Of a DNA stretch of 64,000 bases, positions 44,561 to 56,076 are shown in pieces (positions within the stretch are counted from its first letter, which is position 1; the number at the start of each line of letters is the position of its first letter). Source of the stretch: Loripinus fragilis (taxonomy: Eukaryota > Mollusca > Bivalvia > Lucinida > Lucinidae); the NCBI GenBank assembly GCA_964019695.1, contig CAXHUL010000534.1, positions 62,001 through 126,000 on the forward strand. The letters run 5' to 3'. The position numbers and the translations under genes were made by a program. The notes below the pieces were generated by a model. It had not been told where the DNA came from. It saw nothing but the letters and a program-made list of their open reading frames with translations, and searched no databases.

Positions 44561-45849
44561 CCAGGTTAAATACGTTTTACTCTCTGAATACCATTAAACG
44601 TCTAAGATATGGTCTCCAACACAAACTGCTTGTACGTATTTGCATGCTGGCACAAGTCCATGGTCTTCTTTTTACTCTGGCTAATTTGCTGAGGAAGTAA
44701 CTCAAAACATAAACTACCATAAACCCTCTTTTCGTGTATAGAGACATCAAATATAGTTAATATAATACTCATGGAAAGTTTGTAACATACAGTGCAATGT
44801 GTGAGTAACAACTTAAAAGATAAAAGAAAACCCATCAGGTAGAAGTTATAGAGCAAATCTTCGTATATTATTCAATGATTTAAATAATTTACCTATACAG
44901 CTTATCAATCCTCTATCAGATTCATCTTGCAAGGATTTTGCAATATGCTAGCATTCTGGTAATGGCACCATTACCTTGTAACAGCCAATTATATATATAT
45001 ATATATATTACCCATCAACATCTTTGATAATTTTAGTAAATGATATGACTTCTGAAAAGCGCAAACCATAAGGTAAGATTTACAAACTGGCTATATCATC
45101 CAAGTAAGCTATTTTTGCAGCACAGATATGCACCCAAAAGTGTTACGTATGTTACTTTTTATCATTATTCCTATAGAAATGATTTATGAAACTAACATAG
45201 TTTGATATTTTTTATAAAATGAATGTGCTTACTAACTCATTTGGTATTAAAGAATGTTTATGTACCTTTTGGTTTAAACATATTTTATTTGTATACTTTG
45301 TACATAGAACAACATATAAAGACATACCTTTTGGAAACTGCAAATAATATTTTTTCTATCTTTTATATGGATCGAGTTGTTGAGTTTTGAACATGGTAGC
45401 CCCATTTCACACAAAATGTGAAATATAATTCTGTGGCTCTTTTGTTAGGGTACAATCAAGTTTTCTTTTACCCAGATGTACTCGATTTCTTTCCCATTTT
45501 TTCCACACATTTTGTCCATCACTTGTTTTTTAATGGGAAAGACTTGATAGATGTATGTACATCTTAAGGACAGAAAAGCAGGGTGGAGTTAATCTCATGT
45601 TCATGCCATTTGAAATAGTCAGTATATGTGTATGGCTTTGGCACTTTTTTCAGAAACATGTCGTACTGCAGCTTATTCACAATTACATAAATGGCACATG
45701 TTAGGGCTTCATATCACCGATGAGTGCCTAGAGCAATTCTTTATTTGTTTTCCTACCAAGCTTAGAATGTTGATGAACTAGTGGGGGAGGGGTTCTCTAT
45801 CAGTTCGGTAGGAATAACCTTTCGTGGTACTAACACATCGGCACATTGG

Positions 45850-46690
45850 TAGTGTCACAATCTGTTAAACAGTGTATTTCAGTAGATCTCTTCCCCCATA
45901 TCCTGGCCAATGTTGTTGACATTCAGAAGGTGCACCTTTTGTTGCATACGCCATTGTTGAACAAAACACCCAGGTTATCCTCTGCGAGAATGTTTCTAAG
46001 ACTTTATAGATTGCTACTTATACATTGTATATATGTATCAGTAACAAAACCAACATGCTCTGCCTTTAGTGCCTTGTTGAATACTGGTGCCATCAGATCC
46101 TTAAAGGTGACAGGAAAAGCTATTATGCTATGTATTTATGGCATTGATATCAAAGTTATGTGCAGCACTACATGGCCGTTCTAATGTTGGTTCAATGTGT
46201 GATTGCAAGCCATGCTGAAGTTTGGACTTGTCAGTTTTGGTGGAAATTCTATCAGGAGTTGACAGTGACCATGGTACAGGTCCCAGAAGGAACAGACGTG
46301 TCAACTCAATGTCAACAATATGTCCAATAGAAAGAAGGTAATGCTGACCAAAGACGCTCCTTTAAGCTCTCATCTGGCAGTTTACGTTTTCTAAATTGGA
46401 CAATTTCTTCTTGCTTGTCCTCGCAAACCTTAAAACTTTATTAGCTTGTAGCATTTTATTGGGTTGTGAAAGACAGCTTTATTAACTAAAAGTGATTCAA
46501 TGCAGTCTGCAACAGCCTTCCTGCCAATGCCATCAGGCTCAATAAGATATTAGCTATGCCAGGCTAAGCAGGAACACCGAAAGATAAAAAGCACAGTTCA
46601 TTGTCTTCAAAACTAGAACTAAAAGGATTAGTGAAGCCTGAAACTGCCTCTAGTACTCGTATTCATTTCAGTGCATTAAAGAGTTGTTTC
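45850..46690 (-). pseudogene. Broken ORF of the large TIR transposon
   Basis: Minus-strand reading with frameshifts: LIEPDGIGRKAVADCIESLL, VNKAVFHNPIKCYKLIKF, KVCEDKQEEIVQFRKRKLPD, ESLKERLWSALPSF, GHIVDIELTRLFLLGPVPWS, LSTPDRISTKTDKSKLQHGL, then VTFKDLMAPVFNKALKAEHV and GFVTDTYIQ. The block 'PVPWSL.T.D...KTDKSKL' and later 'VTFGDL...VDFVTDTY' is one I recognise from uncharacterised transposon-borne ORFs common in molluscs, cnidarians and fish. No catalytic motif is assignable. At least four frame breaks. Confidence 0.6.
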
Positions 46691-46832
46691 AATATATTGA
46701 GCTCTGATGTGATGAGTAATACACCATTCCATCTGTAGTACGAAGCGTATTTCTAGTTGCTGAAGCCTATACTACTTCTTTATTGTTTGCCTGATAGTTA
46801 TGTCAAAAGCATTTCTCAAGCAAACAACCAGT

Positions 46833-47156
46833 TTGTTTGTTTGTTTTGTTGCTTTACGTCCCAAGTCAACAGCTATGGTCATGGCGGGACGGTCAGTTTA
46901 CCTAACCACACTTTTCCAGGGCAAGCTTGAGCAAGCAGTTAACCAGTACTTAATGCACATACTTTCGCTTGTAACTGACAACAACACTTTTTGAATGATT
47001 CAGCGAAAGGGAGGAGAATGACCGTAGAAATTATTTCATGATCAATCTCCACGAAAGTATGGGACCGGGGCGGGATTGAACTCGCGACCCCTGGATCTGC
47101 AGTTAGACTCGCATCTGTTGCCAGACAGGTTACCGACTGCGCTACGCGGCCCGGCT
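46833..47156 (-). mobile_element. tRNA-derived SINE with 12-bp target duplication
   Basis: On the minus strand: head GGGCCGCGTAGCGCAGTCGG (A-box) and GCGAGTTCAATCCCGCC (B-box), a conserved body beginning CATACTTTCGTGGAGATTGA, and a tail of CAAACAAAC. The flanks CAAACAACCAGT at 46821-46832 and 47157-47168 are an exact 12-bp target duplication. The SINE translation GRVAQSVTCLATDASLTADP is often annotated as a protein by mistake. Nested in the TIR transposon. Confidence 0.9.
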
Positions 47157-47699
47157 CAAACAACCAGTGGTTGTGTCACAATAAACCCATTTTGTTCGAG
47201 AAGTTCTTTGCATCTGCGATGTGTATCAGATAAATTTATGAGTGTAATTAGTTACACAGGTACATATTGTGCGTAGTTGTTGTGATCGTTTGCAATGAAC
47301 ATTGGGAACAAGGCATACAGATATAGCTGACATGCAATTCAAAGTTGTTTTCTTTGTAGCCCTAATCTGTGTCAACACCATCTGAATTATATCCATATAC
47401 CCTGCCCAGGACTGAGCTGTACATTTTCTAAATTCTCTGACAGACTTTATACATGTATAATCAACAACTGCTATACAGATACTCAGAATAGCTTATGTAT
47501 CATTTGGTAACACACATAACAGTTAAAGCTCAGGGCATTTATTAAATGAATATCTAAAATAGGTAAACCTTGTTAAAAGAAGTACATAAACCTGTGTCAG
47601 GATGCAAATAAGTATATAAACAGGGCTTGTTAGAGACATTAACTTGAATGTTTAATGCTATTTTGAAGGTAACATACATAACATGGCCCTGAAAATAGT

Positions 47700-48142
47700 G
47701 TAAGCGATCATAATAAAAAACTTCAATTCATTTAAGTAGCAGCCTAATAGATTTTCTATATTCTGTGACAGGTGTAATACATGTATATTCAATAAATACC
47801 ATACCCATACTCGGAAATAACGCAGGAAAAACTAAGTAACGTATATAACGGTAATAACTCAAGATCTTTATATAATTAGTACGAAAAATATGTAACTGTG
47901 TTATAAGAAGTTCATAAACCTGTGTCAGCATGCAAATATATACGAACATGTCATGATTGAGACATTATCAGGGACATTTAATGCTTTTTTGGGGGTAACG
48001 TATATAATGTGATGTTACACGTTAACGCTGCCACTCTCAGAGGGCTAACATCTTTTATTTTGTGTCTTATATAATGTAGTTTCAGAAAATCATAGTGTAC
48101 AAATTTCTCCCTGGGGGGGAGGGGGTCTATAGCCAGCTCAAG
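47700..48142. repeat. Right long TIR
   Basis: Inverted partner of 44115-44560. Outer edge CTCCCTGGGGGGGAGGGGG; inner direct units repeat CCTGTGTCAGCATGCAAATA at 47590 and 47920. Confidence 0.65.
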
Positions 48143-49530
48143 GCCTAAAGTTAAAATAGATTAAATTCGATTTTCATAATAGTGTATGACTGCTTGTTAA
48201 GGTCACACTTTTATCGATCCTAAATGACATAAAAAATCGCAACATCGCTACATTTAGTGTTCAGATCAATGAACAGGGCTTTTCCATTTTCGTGCCATTG
48301 AAAACACCATTACGATGCGGCGATTATATGATACCAGATTATGAGAAAACAACAAAACCCCAATAGACAGTTTCCTGTAATGGTTTAAAAATAACAGCAT
48401 TGGCGAATTTCATCAAAATATGAGAAAGTAGATACTTATTTTTTTCACACCTTGCATTAAAGTGTTGTTTAGTAACCCGCTTTAGAAAAACCTGCCCGCG
48501 TTGGATGTAAACTGAAACCACTTTACACTTCCGGTTTCAATGTGAAATGTTGAAAATCAATTTGATGGTATTAGGCTTGTGGTTTTTTCAATTCTCAAAA
48601 CGAATGGTGACGTCTGGTGAAAAGAATAATCGCTGAAAATTGCAATGCCATATGGCTGACAATAAAGCGTACAGAACACAGCAAATTGTCTATGTAAATT
48701 GCAAGCTTAAAGCTGAATTTCTATAATTAAGCTGCTAAACGTGTTTGTTTTCTGTTATTGTGTAGCAAAAATGACGAGTCCTATCCAAACAAAAAAATAA
48801 GGTTTATTTTTCTTAAATGACGGTGGCCAGTAACATCTTCAAACAAACAAAATTATAAATTGATAACGCTCTGTTGAATACCTTATATGGTAAAAAAAGT
48901 GTGACTTTTTGAAAAGATGGTACCTTTACTCTAACTTCGTCCATGCAAGAAGTACACGTCATTTTTAAATGAAATAACTTGCAGTATATCGGCAAAGCAT
49001 TGCTTCATTTATAAAAGCATGAATTAAGAATACCCTAAGTTTTACTTTCTTAACTAGCGTAAAAATGTAAGGTGACTGATAAGAACTTGGTCTCAGTATA
49101 TCGGGGTAATCAGTGTGAATATGTGGCATGCATATCACATACTGACCCATCTGATTTGCGCATTGTGGGTACATGTGACATACTTAAAGTTTGTTTACCA
49201 AATGCGTCACGAAGTCATGTGATTCGCCCAAATGGTTGATTCAATATTGTTATCATTCTGCGTCAACAAGTGCCACTGCCTGGCCATGTGCAAAATGTTT
49301 TCAAGATTGTCTTAGTCTAGAAAAAATTATCACTAAATACTGTACTACCGTGAGTAGTCATCCAGTGGTTCCAGCGGGCATCAGTCCAGTCGGTCGTGGG
49401 TTTGTTTAGTGAAAATGCTCGTAATTCTTGAACCGCCCGGTATAGTTTGATAAAATTTTGCATATGTATACAGTTTATAGTTTACATTGTTTAGACACTG
49501 CTATGCAAAACGATGATAAGGCGTCGCCCT
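48143..49530. other. Non-coding stretch
   Basis: AT-rich with short unrelated open frames on both strands. Nothing supported. ATTTAATTACACTTCCGGTTTC-like wording near 48510 does not repeat in the window. Confidence 0.4.
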
Positions 49531-50110
49531 TGTTTCTTTCATCACAGCTGTATTCAAACAACGGTAATAAACCTAGCCCAGTATATTACAGACCAGTATC
49601 CCTAATATTGATCGTATGTAAGACTAAGGAACATGTTATCTTCAGTCACATAAACAGATAATATGACATATACGTCTAATTTTAACAAGATTCCCACCTT
49701 ATTCTTATAAAAAACAGCTACTGAAATAAAGTTACTTAACATAGTAGAGGACCTATCACACCAACTTGTCATGAGGAAGACCACTGACCCTTTTATCCGG
49801 GACTTCAGTAAGCCCTTTACCACTGTACCTCACAGACGCCTCCTATTACAAGTGAAGCACTAGGGTAAATCTAATAACGGTAAGATTGACAAATGGATTA
49901 AGTGGTGTTTGTATCAACACCAACAGAGATTAGTCCTCGGTGTAATAGCATATACAGATTTCAAAGTCCTCTTCTGAATCCCACAAGACACAGTGTTGGG
50001 GTCATATGTGTTCCTGTTATAAGTAAATGTAACATTGGAACTAATATACCACCTTAGACAACAATCAAGCTCGCTTGGTGATGTAAACATACAAAAACCA
50101 TTAATAAACA
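49531..50110 (+). pseudogene. LINE reverse transcriptase remnant (Jockey/CR1-like)
   Basis: Forward reading with several frame breaks: NGNKPSPVYYRPVSLILIVC, KTKEHVIFSHINR, then NIVEDLSHQLVMRKTTDP, FIRDFSKPFTTVPHRRLLLQ, VKH, GKIDKWIKWCLYQHQQRLVL and DTVLGSYVFLL. These follow the order NYRP(V/I)SL, F.D.SKAFD.V.H..LL, G....WI..., PQG..LGP of LINE RTs. The D of the first catalytic block survives in DFSK but the YADD block is missing. Dead copy. Confidence 0.75.
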
Positions 50111-50221
50111 AGATTTAACACTCAACTATACTCTCTTATAACATTTTCATTCTGGTTATGTTCCTTATACAATGTACCTGGGTGACATGAAAACATTTTA
50201 AATATTGTATTGAAACATAAT

Positions 50222-50456
50222 AGCCAGTGCATGAGATTTCCAACAATGTGGCATTTTGACATGTGTAGACTCGGATGAGCCTCTGCAGCCTCCTTTTAAG
50301 CTTAGAAACTCCAAATGGTGTTTAGTCGGTAGCTAAACAATCATAGAATACTCAAGCGACTAGCAAAGTCTCTGATCAGACTGCGCATATGCGCAGGCTG
50401 ATCTGAGACTTTGCTGGTCGCACATACCATATTGTTGGAAATCTCATGCACTGGCT
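50222..50456. mobile_element. MITE, GCATGAGATTTCCAAC family, copy 2
   Basis: Exact TIRs AGCCAGTGCATGAGATTTCC and GGAAATCTCATGCACTGGCT. Central hairpin CTCTGATCAGACTGCGCATA TGCGCAGGCTGATCTGAG with a perfect GCGCATATGCGC core. Left of it the block GACTCGGATGAGCCTCTGCA. Confidence 0.95.
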
Positions 50457-51135
50457 CTAAATAAAATTAACAAAATTAAAATAATAATAATTATAGTCAT
50501 CTTAAATAAAAACACAAAACATTAACAGTTATAAACAAATATATATATACAAATGGCTTAAACATATATCTTTTAATTCACATTATTATATCACTTTGAA
50601 AATCCTGTCTCCTGATTGTCCTATTTTGTCTTCCATAAATCTCTTTGTCTACCTTACAACTGGTCTAAACTGACCTACAGGTTAACATAGGATGATAACC
50701 AACTCAAACAAGTTTCCAGGTGTAGATATTGTATCATCCTTTAGAGACCTAAATTTAGCCTGATAAATGTAAAATTAGCATGGGCTGCAAGAAATCGACA
50801 TCATTTGCTGTTTTAACCACCCAAAAGGTAAATTCAAGATTTTAATGACTTTTAACAACATTTTGTGCTGTTTGTTCAGTTTTTCTTTGTGTGAATAAAA
50901 ATATTTAACAAAAAATGTTTTTTTTTTATAATTATCAATTTTCAAGTTATTGTATGGTTTGTGCATATGTACAGGAAGACATCCATGAGCTTTAGCGAGT
51001 TTATTATCTCCAATACATACGCATAACCATACAATAACTGCCTTCTTGCACCAGCATGCATTGACACTCTGTGCGTTGTGAGATATTTGTAATGTAAAAC
51101 ATTGGAATATCACTCAAAGGTACAATAAGAGAATT
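50457..51135. other. Non-coding stretch between two MITE copies
   Basis: AT-rich, no repeat partner and no supported coding sequence. The 112-codon minus frame at 50775 lacks any family signature. Confidence 0.4.
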
Positions 51136-51372
51136 GAGCCGCGGCATGAAATTTCCAACAATGTGGCATTTTGACAAGTGTAAACTCAGATGAGCCTGTG
51201 CAGCCCCCTTTAAAGCTTTGAAACTCCAAATGATGTGCAGTCAGTAGCTTAAAAGTCATAAAATATTGAAGCGACAAGCAAAGGCTCTGATCAGACTGCG
51301 CGTATGCGCAGGCTGGTCTGAGCCTTTGCTGGTCGCACATACCACAGTGTTGGAAATCTCATGCTGCGGCTC
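51136..51372. mobile_element. MITE, GCATGAGATTTCCAAC family, copy 3
   Basis: Ends GAGCCGCGGCATGAAATTTC and GAAATCTCATGCTGCGGCTC, flanked by AATT on both sides. Same middle as copy 2, hairpin core GCGCGTATGCGC. Confidence 0.95.
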
Positions 51373-52130
51373 AATTACAAAATGCAAAATACTGCAAAAA
51401 AACTATTTAAAAATAGTTGAATAAACTTATGAGAAAGTCCTTCGGACGAAAATGACTTCAACAATACAAATCTAGTTACACAAGTGAATAAAGGACATTT
51501 TCATTCAAGGTTGAATAGTCATATAACAAAAAAGTCATAGACTGTCATTTTTTTGGGTAGGTAAATCCTCGTGTTTATCTCATACATGTAGTAGACATTA
51601 CCTGTATAATATTCATTTGCATATTACGATATCCAACTGTCAGTGATTGCTGATTGGATACACGCTAGCTATGATTTAGGCGCACCTCGAACCAAACTAT
51701 AGTCCCCACTATATTAACCTAAGTTTGATTCGAACATCGATCGTCGCTACTAGAGTGACGTCACGAACCTACTAGAGATCAACGGTGGGTCGGAGTACCG
51801 TTATTCTAGTAGACCTATCGAGCAAGGCGGTTTCCATAGCTGTCTGTAGTCTCAAAATAATTTATTTTTACAAAATAATCCTAGCTGTGCATCATTCTTT
51901 AGTCCCATTTAATCGTATAGACTTAATTATTAGAACAGTTTGTGTAGTTTATACATGTACACGTCCTTTAGTTTACGACGAAAATTTGAAGTAGAGCATA
52001 CAGTGCTATTCTTTTTGTTTACTAGCCAACCAACTAAAGGTTGCAACTATAGCCTTTCGCGTGTAAACGTGCGTGCGCATCTATTACCTTATAACTATAG
52101 TAGGAACTTTAATTCGATTCGAAGTGGGCC
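51373..52130. other. Non-coding stretch
   Basis: No recognisable gene or repeat. Slightly richer in CpG than its surroundings near 51740-51840, but no promoter element can be supported. Confidence 0.35.
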
Positions 52131-52352
52131 TAACCGTTTGTGTACCAATGGACTCAACTACACTTGGAATGGTCCATTGTATATATTGAGGGGCCACAGG
52201 TTATAATTTCCCAAATATATTGCATTCATTTCTCTGAAGATCGATTTTTTTAGCAAACAGTGCAGATCCTGATGAAATGCACCATTATTTATCTTGGTCT
52301 TCACTGTTTGTCCAAGTGCCCGTTTAGGGGTTTCCTATCCACAAACGGTTAA
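52131..52352. mobile_element. TIR element E, complete copy
   Basis: Ends TAACCGTTTGTGTACCA and ATCCACAAACGGTTA are inverted. Inner words TATATTGAGGGGCCACAGGT, TCTCTGAAGATCGATTTTTT and GTGCAGATCCTGATGAAATG match 36773-37002. Confidence 0.9.
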
Positions 52353-52763
52353 GCTATACATTACCATATTTGATTTGGGAAAGCACCCTTGCGCAGATGG
52401 GGGTAGGACGCAGTTGTTCTGAAATTTTGTGAAACAAGACTGTTCCGGAGACAATGCGTTGCGTTTTTGAGCCAGATACTTTAACCTCTAAACCAAGGAA
52501 GACAGGAAATTTTCCCAATATGACTAAACAAATTGTTGACTACTGTGTTTCCAGGTATTAAGTGACCCCCGTTTTTATGCTGATTATTCTTTAATGATAA
52601 TTTTAATTGATAAAAAAAATTAGAAAATTAAATTAAGTACCGTGTAATTGAAATGATTTTTTTCACATCAATATGTGGTTTTATATAGGCTGGGATTAGA
52701 TGGAACTTTAACGTATTTGTGATGCTTCTCTTTGAATTAGTCCCCAAGTGAACCTAACGATTT

Positions 52764-52963
52764 NNNNNNNNNNNNNNNNNNNNNNNNNNNNNNNNNNNNN
52801 NNNNNNNNNNNNNNNNNNNNNNNNNNNNNNNNNNNNNNNNNNNNNNNNNNNNNNNNNNNNNNNNNNNNNNNNNNNNNNNNNNNNNNNNNNNNNNNNNNNN
52901 NNNNNNNNNNNNNNNNNNNNNNNNNNNNNNNNNNNNNNNNNNNNNNNNNNNNNNNNNNNNNNN
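52764..52963. other. Assembly gap (200 N)
   Basis: A run of exactly 200 N, a conventional scaffold-join size, so true distance and order across it are unknown. Confidence 1.
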
Positions 52964-53195
52964 AAATTAACTATGACTTATACAGGTCAGTTGTGGTAAT
53001 TTGTACATTAAGCTATGCGTCACCACTAATACTTTCTTATTAGATTCATTGTACATCTAAATCCGGCGCATCAAATGAACTGTATTAAAAAGAGATTCAA
53101 GTTACAGTGCACGTTATGTATGCTGGGTAATTGTATGTCATTTCTTTAGTGATAATTGTTTTAAAAATATATCTTTCAGGAATATGGGTAGAGTG

Positions 53196-53260
53196 TCAAA
53201 CAATGTGGATCCAGAAAAAATCCAATATTTTAGCCTGATCTGGGTTCAGGCTGTTGGCAA
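53196..53260. repeat. Hairpin TCAAACAATGTGGATCCAG / CTGATCTGGGTTCAGG
   Basis: Variant of the GCAAACAGT hairpin, loop AAAAAATCCAATATTTTAGC. Confidence 0.7.
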
Positions 53261-53462
53261 ATGTTAGAGGGCAAATATTAAATGAAGGAGGGAAAAACGG
53301 AAATCAAAATATGTATTTTTTTGCAAACTATTTTTTAATTCGAGAAGAATTCAACAACGCTCAACTTAAGAATTGGTTTATTTCCCCAATAAACTCACAA
53401 TAAACTTTCAAGGATTGGCCTCATAATCAATTTACTTACCGGTGTCGTCTGCTGATAACCTT

Positions 53463-53530
53463 AGCAAACAGTTTGGACCGAGATTAGGCCTGACAAAAAG
53501 TCGGACATGAGCTGGATCCTAACTGTTTGA
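53463..53530. repeat. Hairpin GCAAACAGTTTGGACCGAG / GAGCTGGATCCTAACTGTTTG
   Basis: Another copy of the same family, preceded by GTCGTCTGCTGATAACCTTA as at 33095. Confidence 0.7.
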
Positions 53531-53605
53531 CACTTTGATGATATTCATGTAATTTCCATGCAAAAGGGTTATTTCAAGCTCCCCATTTGGCACGTTATAA
53601 GAAAG

Positions 53606-53624
53606 CCCCCCCCCCCCCCCCCCC
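53606..53624 (+). repeat. Poly-C tract (19)
   Basis: Uninterrupted C run, liable to length error. A 12-C run lies at 54837-54848 and one near 43590. Confidence 0.95.
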
Positions 53625-54487
53625 GTATATGCGTGTGCCAAAATGATGGTGAATGTGTGAGAGAGTGTGAGGTTTGCGGTATAGATTTTCGCTGAATCCG
53701 CCTATATAGATATTCTCGTAGGCCAGTAAATATCGTATTATTCCACGTGTATCTATTGCAGTACAAATGGTTATACCCACAGGGAAAAACAACCAAGTTG
53801 TTCTTTTTTACAGGGGATTTGGACTTCAGTAAAAAATGAGGGCTTTCCCAAAAAACAAGTTTTAGTTACGCCGTGGGCATATAAATCCACATGCTAAGTG
53901 TCATTCGCCTAAGTTAAGTTTAAATTTGTTAAAATAAAGAAAAACGGGGGTCACATAAGACCTGGAATCACAATAGACGTAAATCATCAACACAAATAAA
54001 CAAGCTAACAATGGCAATGTATATCTCTTCGTGAAACAAAAGCTGTGCATGTGTATGATTGATTATATACTTTTTACTTTCATCGGCGGATTCCCAGGGG
54101 TGGAAGCGGGGGCAGGGAGTCAGGACCCCTGTGAAAAGTTTGGTACCGACTCTCCTGGACAAACAATTGGACCTATAGGGTTCAATTACTTCTCTAAGGA
54201 GGTCCGTACGGCCATTTGTGAAATACATTTCTGACTAAACAAAACAAAAAGTTGTCAGGTCCAAGCCCCCATTACGCAGTTTTCACGATTCGCGCATGAC
54301 TTTAGTGAATACCGAAGTGGAACCAGACTGGTTTGAACCTTACCTGGGTACAACCAAGATCAAAATGGTAGATATCACATCACATAGACATTGGGTTGGT
54401 GTTACACTCTCATAATTGGTCCACATAAAGCAATTTAAGCGTAAAGTTGTGAATATTTGTTTACCTGTCAATTTAAGCATATGTTTA

Positions 54488-54533
54488 GGGTGCTAAAAAG
54501 AACCGTCTCATTGAGACGATTTTAAGAGTACCC
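54488..54533. repeat. Hairpin element P1 copy
   Basis: GGGTGCTAAAAAGAACCGTC, centre CATTG, right arm shortened (GAGACGATTTTAAGAGTACCC). Right flank TGTCTTGGTTTAGAAATTAG matches the 36640 copy. Confidence 0.8.
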
Positions 54534-54763
54534 ACAAAAGATGTCTTGGTTTAGAAATTAGAAAAGTAATTTTTGATTACCTACTCTTATATAGAGGCAT
54601 GTCATGAGCAGTCATCTAGTCAAGCGACGAATGCAGGTTTCATAGTTTGCTTATATACAGCCCCGTTTTCGATTGGTTATGTGGTGTACTGTCGTAACGT
54701 AATATTTTGTTTACAATTGTCCAGTAAAATATTAATTTGTACGATCCATTTGACCTTACGTGA

Positions 54764-54830
54764 ATCGATAGATCACTTGTGCATTAATCCTATCCTGCGG
54801 ATAGGATTAATACACAAGTGATATATCGAT
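54764..54830. repeat. Hairpin with 31-bp arms
   Basis: ATCGATAGATCACTTGTGCA with TGCGGATAGGATTAATACAC and ATATATCGAT; the centre is TAATCCTATCCTGCGGATAG. Nearly perfect stem, small loop. A 12-C tract follows at once. Confidence 0.9.
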
Positions 54831-54849
54831 TATTAGCCCCCCCCCCCCG

Positions 54850-55794
54850 GATAACCTTGTTAACAAAACTTGACGTCACTGTCATTCTTGGCTGGAAGGA
54901 CAGTAGGTGTGCATAATATTCCATAATTTCAAAGCGCACAATTATAGTTGTTTTCTTAAACATCACTTTGAACATTATACAATTACAGCATTCATTGCGG
55001 TTAACATCAGGATTTGTTAACCCAAGAACAGTGATGTTCAACGAACCAAAAACGAATGCACCAAATGTTTTGTTATATTTCATGGCCACTCTTTTCCTTC
55101 GTTATATTAAGTCTTTACATACTAATTTACTCAAGTTAAATGTTCATGGTACATTGAAAGTAAGCGTATTTCAACAATTGCTTTTTATAAGACATGCGAA
55201 AGAATCGCCTTTTTAAACATTACTGTTAGCATAAAATGATCACATTTTAGTTCAAAACTTTTGAACTGTAAATATACATTAGAAACCATGGTCCCTCTTT
55301 TGAGTTGAAAATCTCTTGTTAGTTTTCCAATATCTATTTATAGCTTTCAGCGAGCAATGAAAATATTGATGTCTACCTGGCCTAGTATAGATTTGGTGCA
55401 TCACTTGTAGAAAGTTTGGTTTGGCCAATCACAGGAGGTATTTTATAGAAGTAGTATAACCTTCTCACGTCCTATGTTTTTTGTGGAGAAATTAGAAAAT
55501 TGAATTTTATTTACGCACTCTTAATAGCACAGGTTCCCGGTTATTTTGTTCTCAAAATCTTTTCTTCAAAATATATCGTTGAATAAGTTTTGTTTTATAT
55601 ACTCCAGGCATATTGTTCACAAGTAATGACACAAGACCTTGGCAAATACCAGTATATTAATATGAACACAAATAGAACGTATGAATGTGGTGCTATGTGG
55701 CTTGTATGCCATACATACCAGTTTTTTTACACTTTTATGATATAATCAAAATGTCTATCAATCAATGTATTTCAAAGTGTAAATTGGCGTCTTT
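54850..55794. other. Non-coding stretch
   Basis: No supported gene. TGTGGAGAAATTAGAAAATT at 55480 looks like a P1 right flank without its hairpin. Confidence 0.4.
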
Positions 55795-55994
55795 TTCACA
55801 CCAGGTAAACGGCAATCGATAACGCCTATAATATCGAGGAGCGTTGATCAAAAATCAATAGAAGCGGTGTTTTAGATTGCCATTTGTCGCCCCACTGGCG
55901 ACAAATGGCAATCGAAAACTCTGTTCCTTTCGATTTTTGATCCGCGTTAGTTGATTGTCTATTACGTTTTCCATTGCCGCCTACCCGGTGTGAA
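55795..55994. mobile_element. Foldback MITE, TTCACACCAGGTAAACGGCA ends
   Basis: 200 bp folding on itself: TTCACACCAGGTAAACGGCA at one end, TTGCCGCCTACCCGGTGTGA A at the other, and the centre GATTGCCATTTGTCGCC / GGCGACAAATGGCAATC around CCACT. Mismatches are concentrated mid-arm. Confidence 0.9.
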
Positions 55995-56076
55995 TTTGAG
56001 TTTTAAAATTTAGCTCCACATATCTCCTGATCTGTCAGCATTTGAACCATGACATGACATAACCAACAGAATGAGT

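Larger units (their letters stand above)
44115..48142 (-). mobile_element. Large long-TIR DNA transposon, decayed
   Basis: The ends are inverted copies of each other over about 440 bp: left 44115-44560, right 47700-48142. Shared words include CCCCCAGGGGGAATTTCGTA / CCCCCCAGGGAGAAATTTGT, AAGCCCTCTGAGAGTGGCAG, TATAACACAGTTACATA and GTTACTTAGT. Inner units repeat a GTTACGTACGTTAC-like palindrome. Between the ends lies a broken minus-strand ORF (45850-46690) and a nested SINE (46833-47156). Superfamily not identified; no duplication was found at the edges. Confidence 0.65.

Noticed and set aside
45846..46184. 112-codon plus frame
   Set aside because: Antisense shadow of the broken transposon ORF on the minus strand.
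46939..47163. Protein-like frame GRVAQSVTCLATDASLTADP
   Set aside because: This is the tRNA-derived head and body of a SINE, a well-known false protein.
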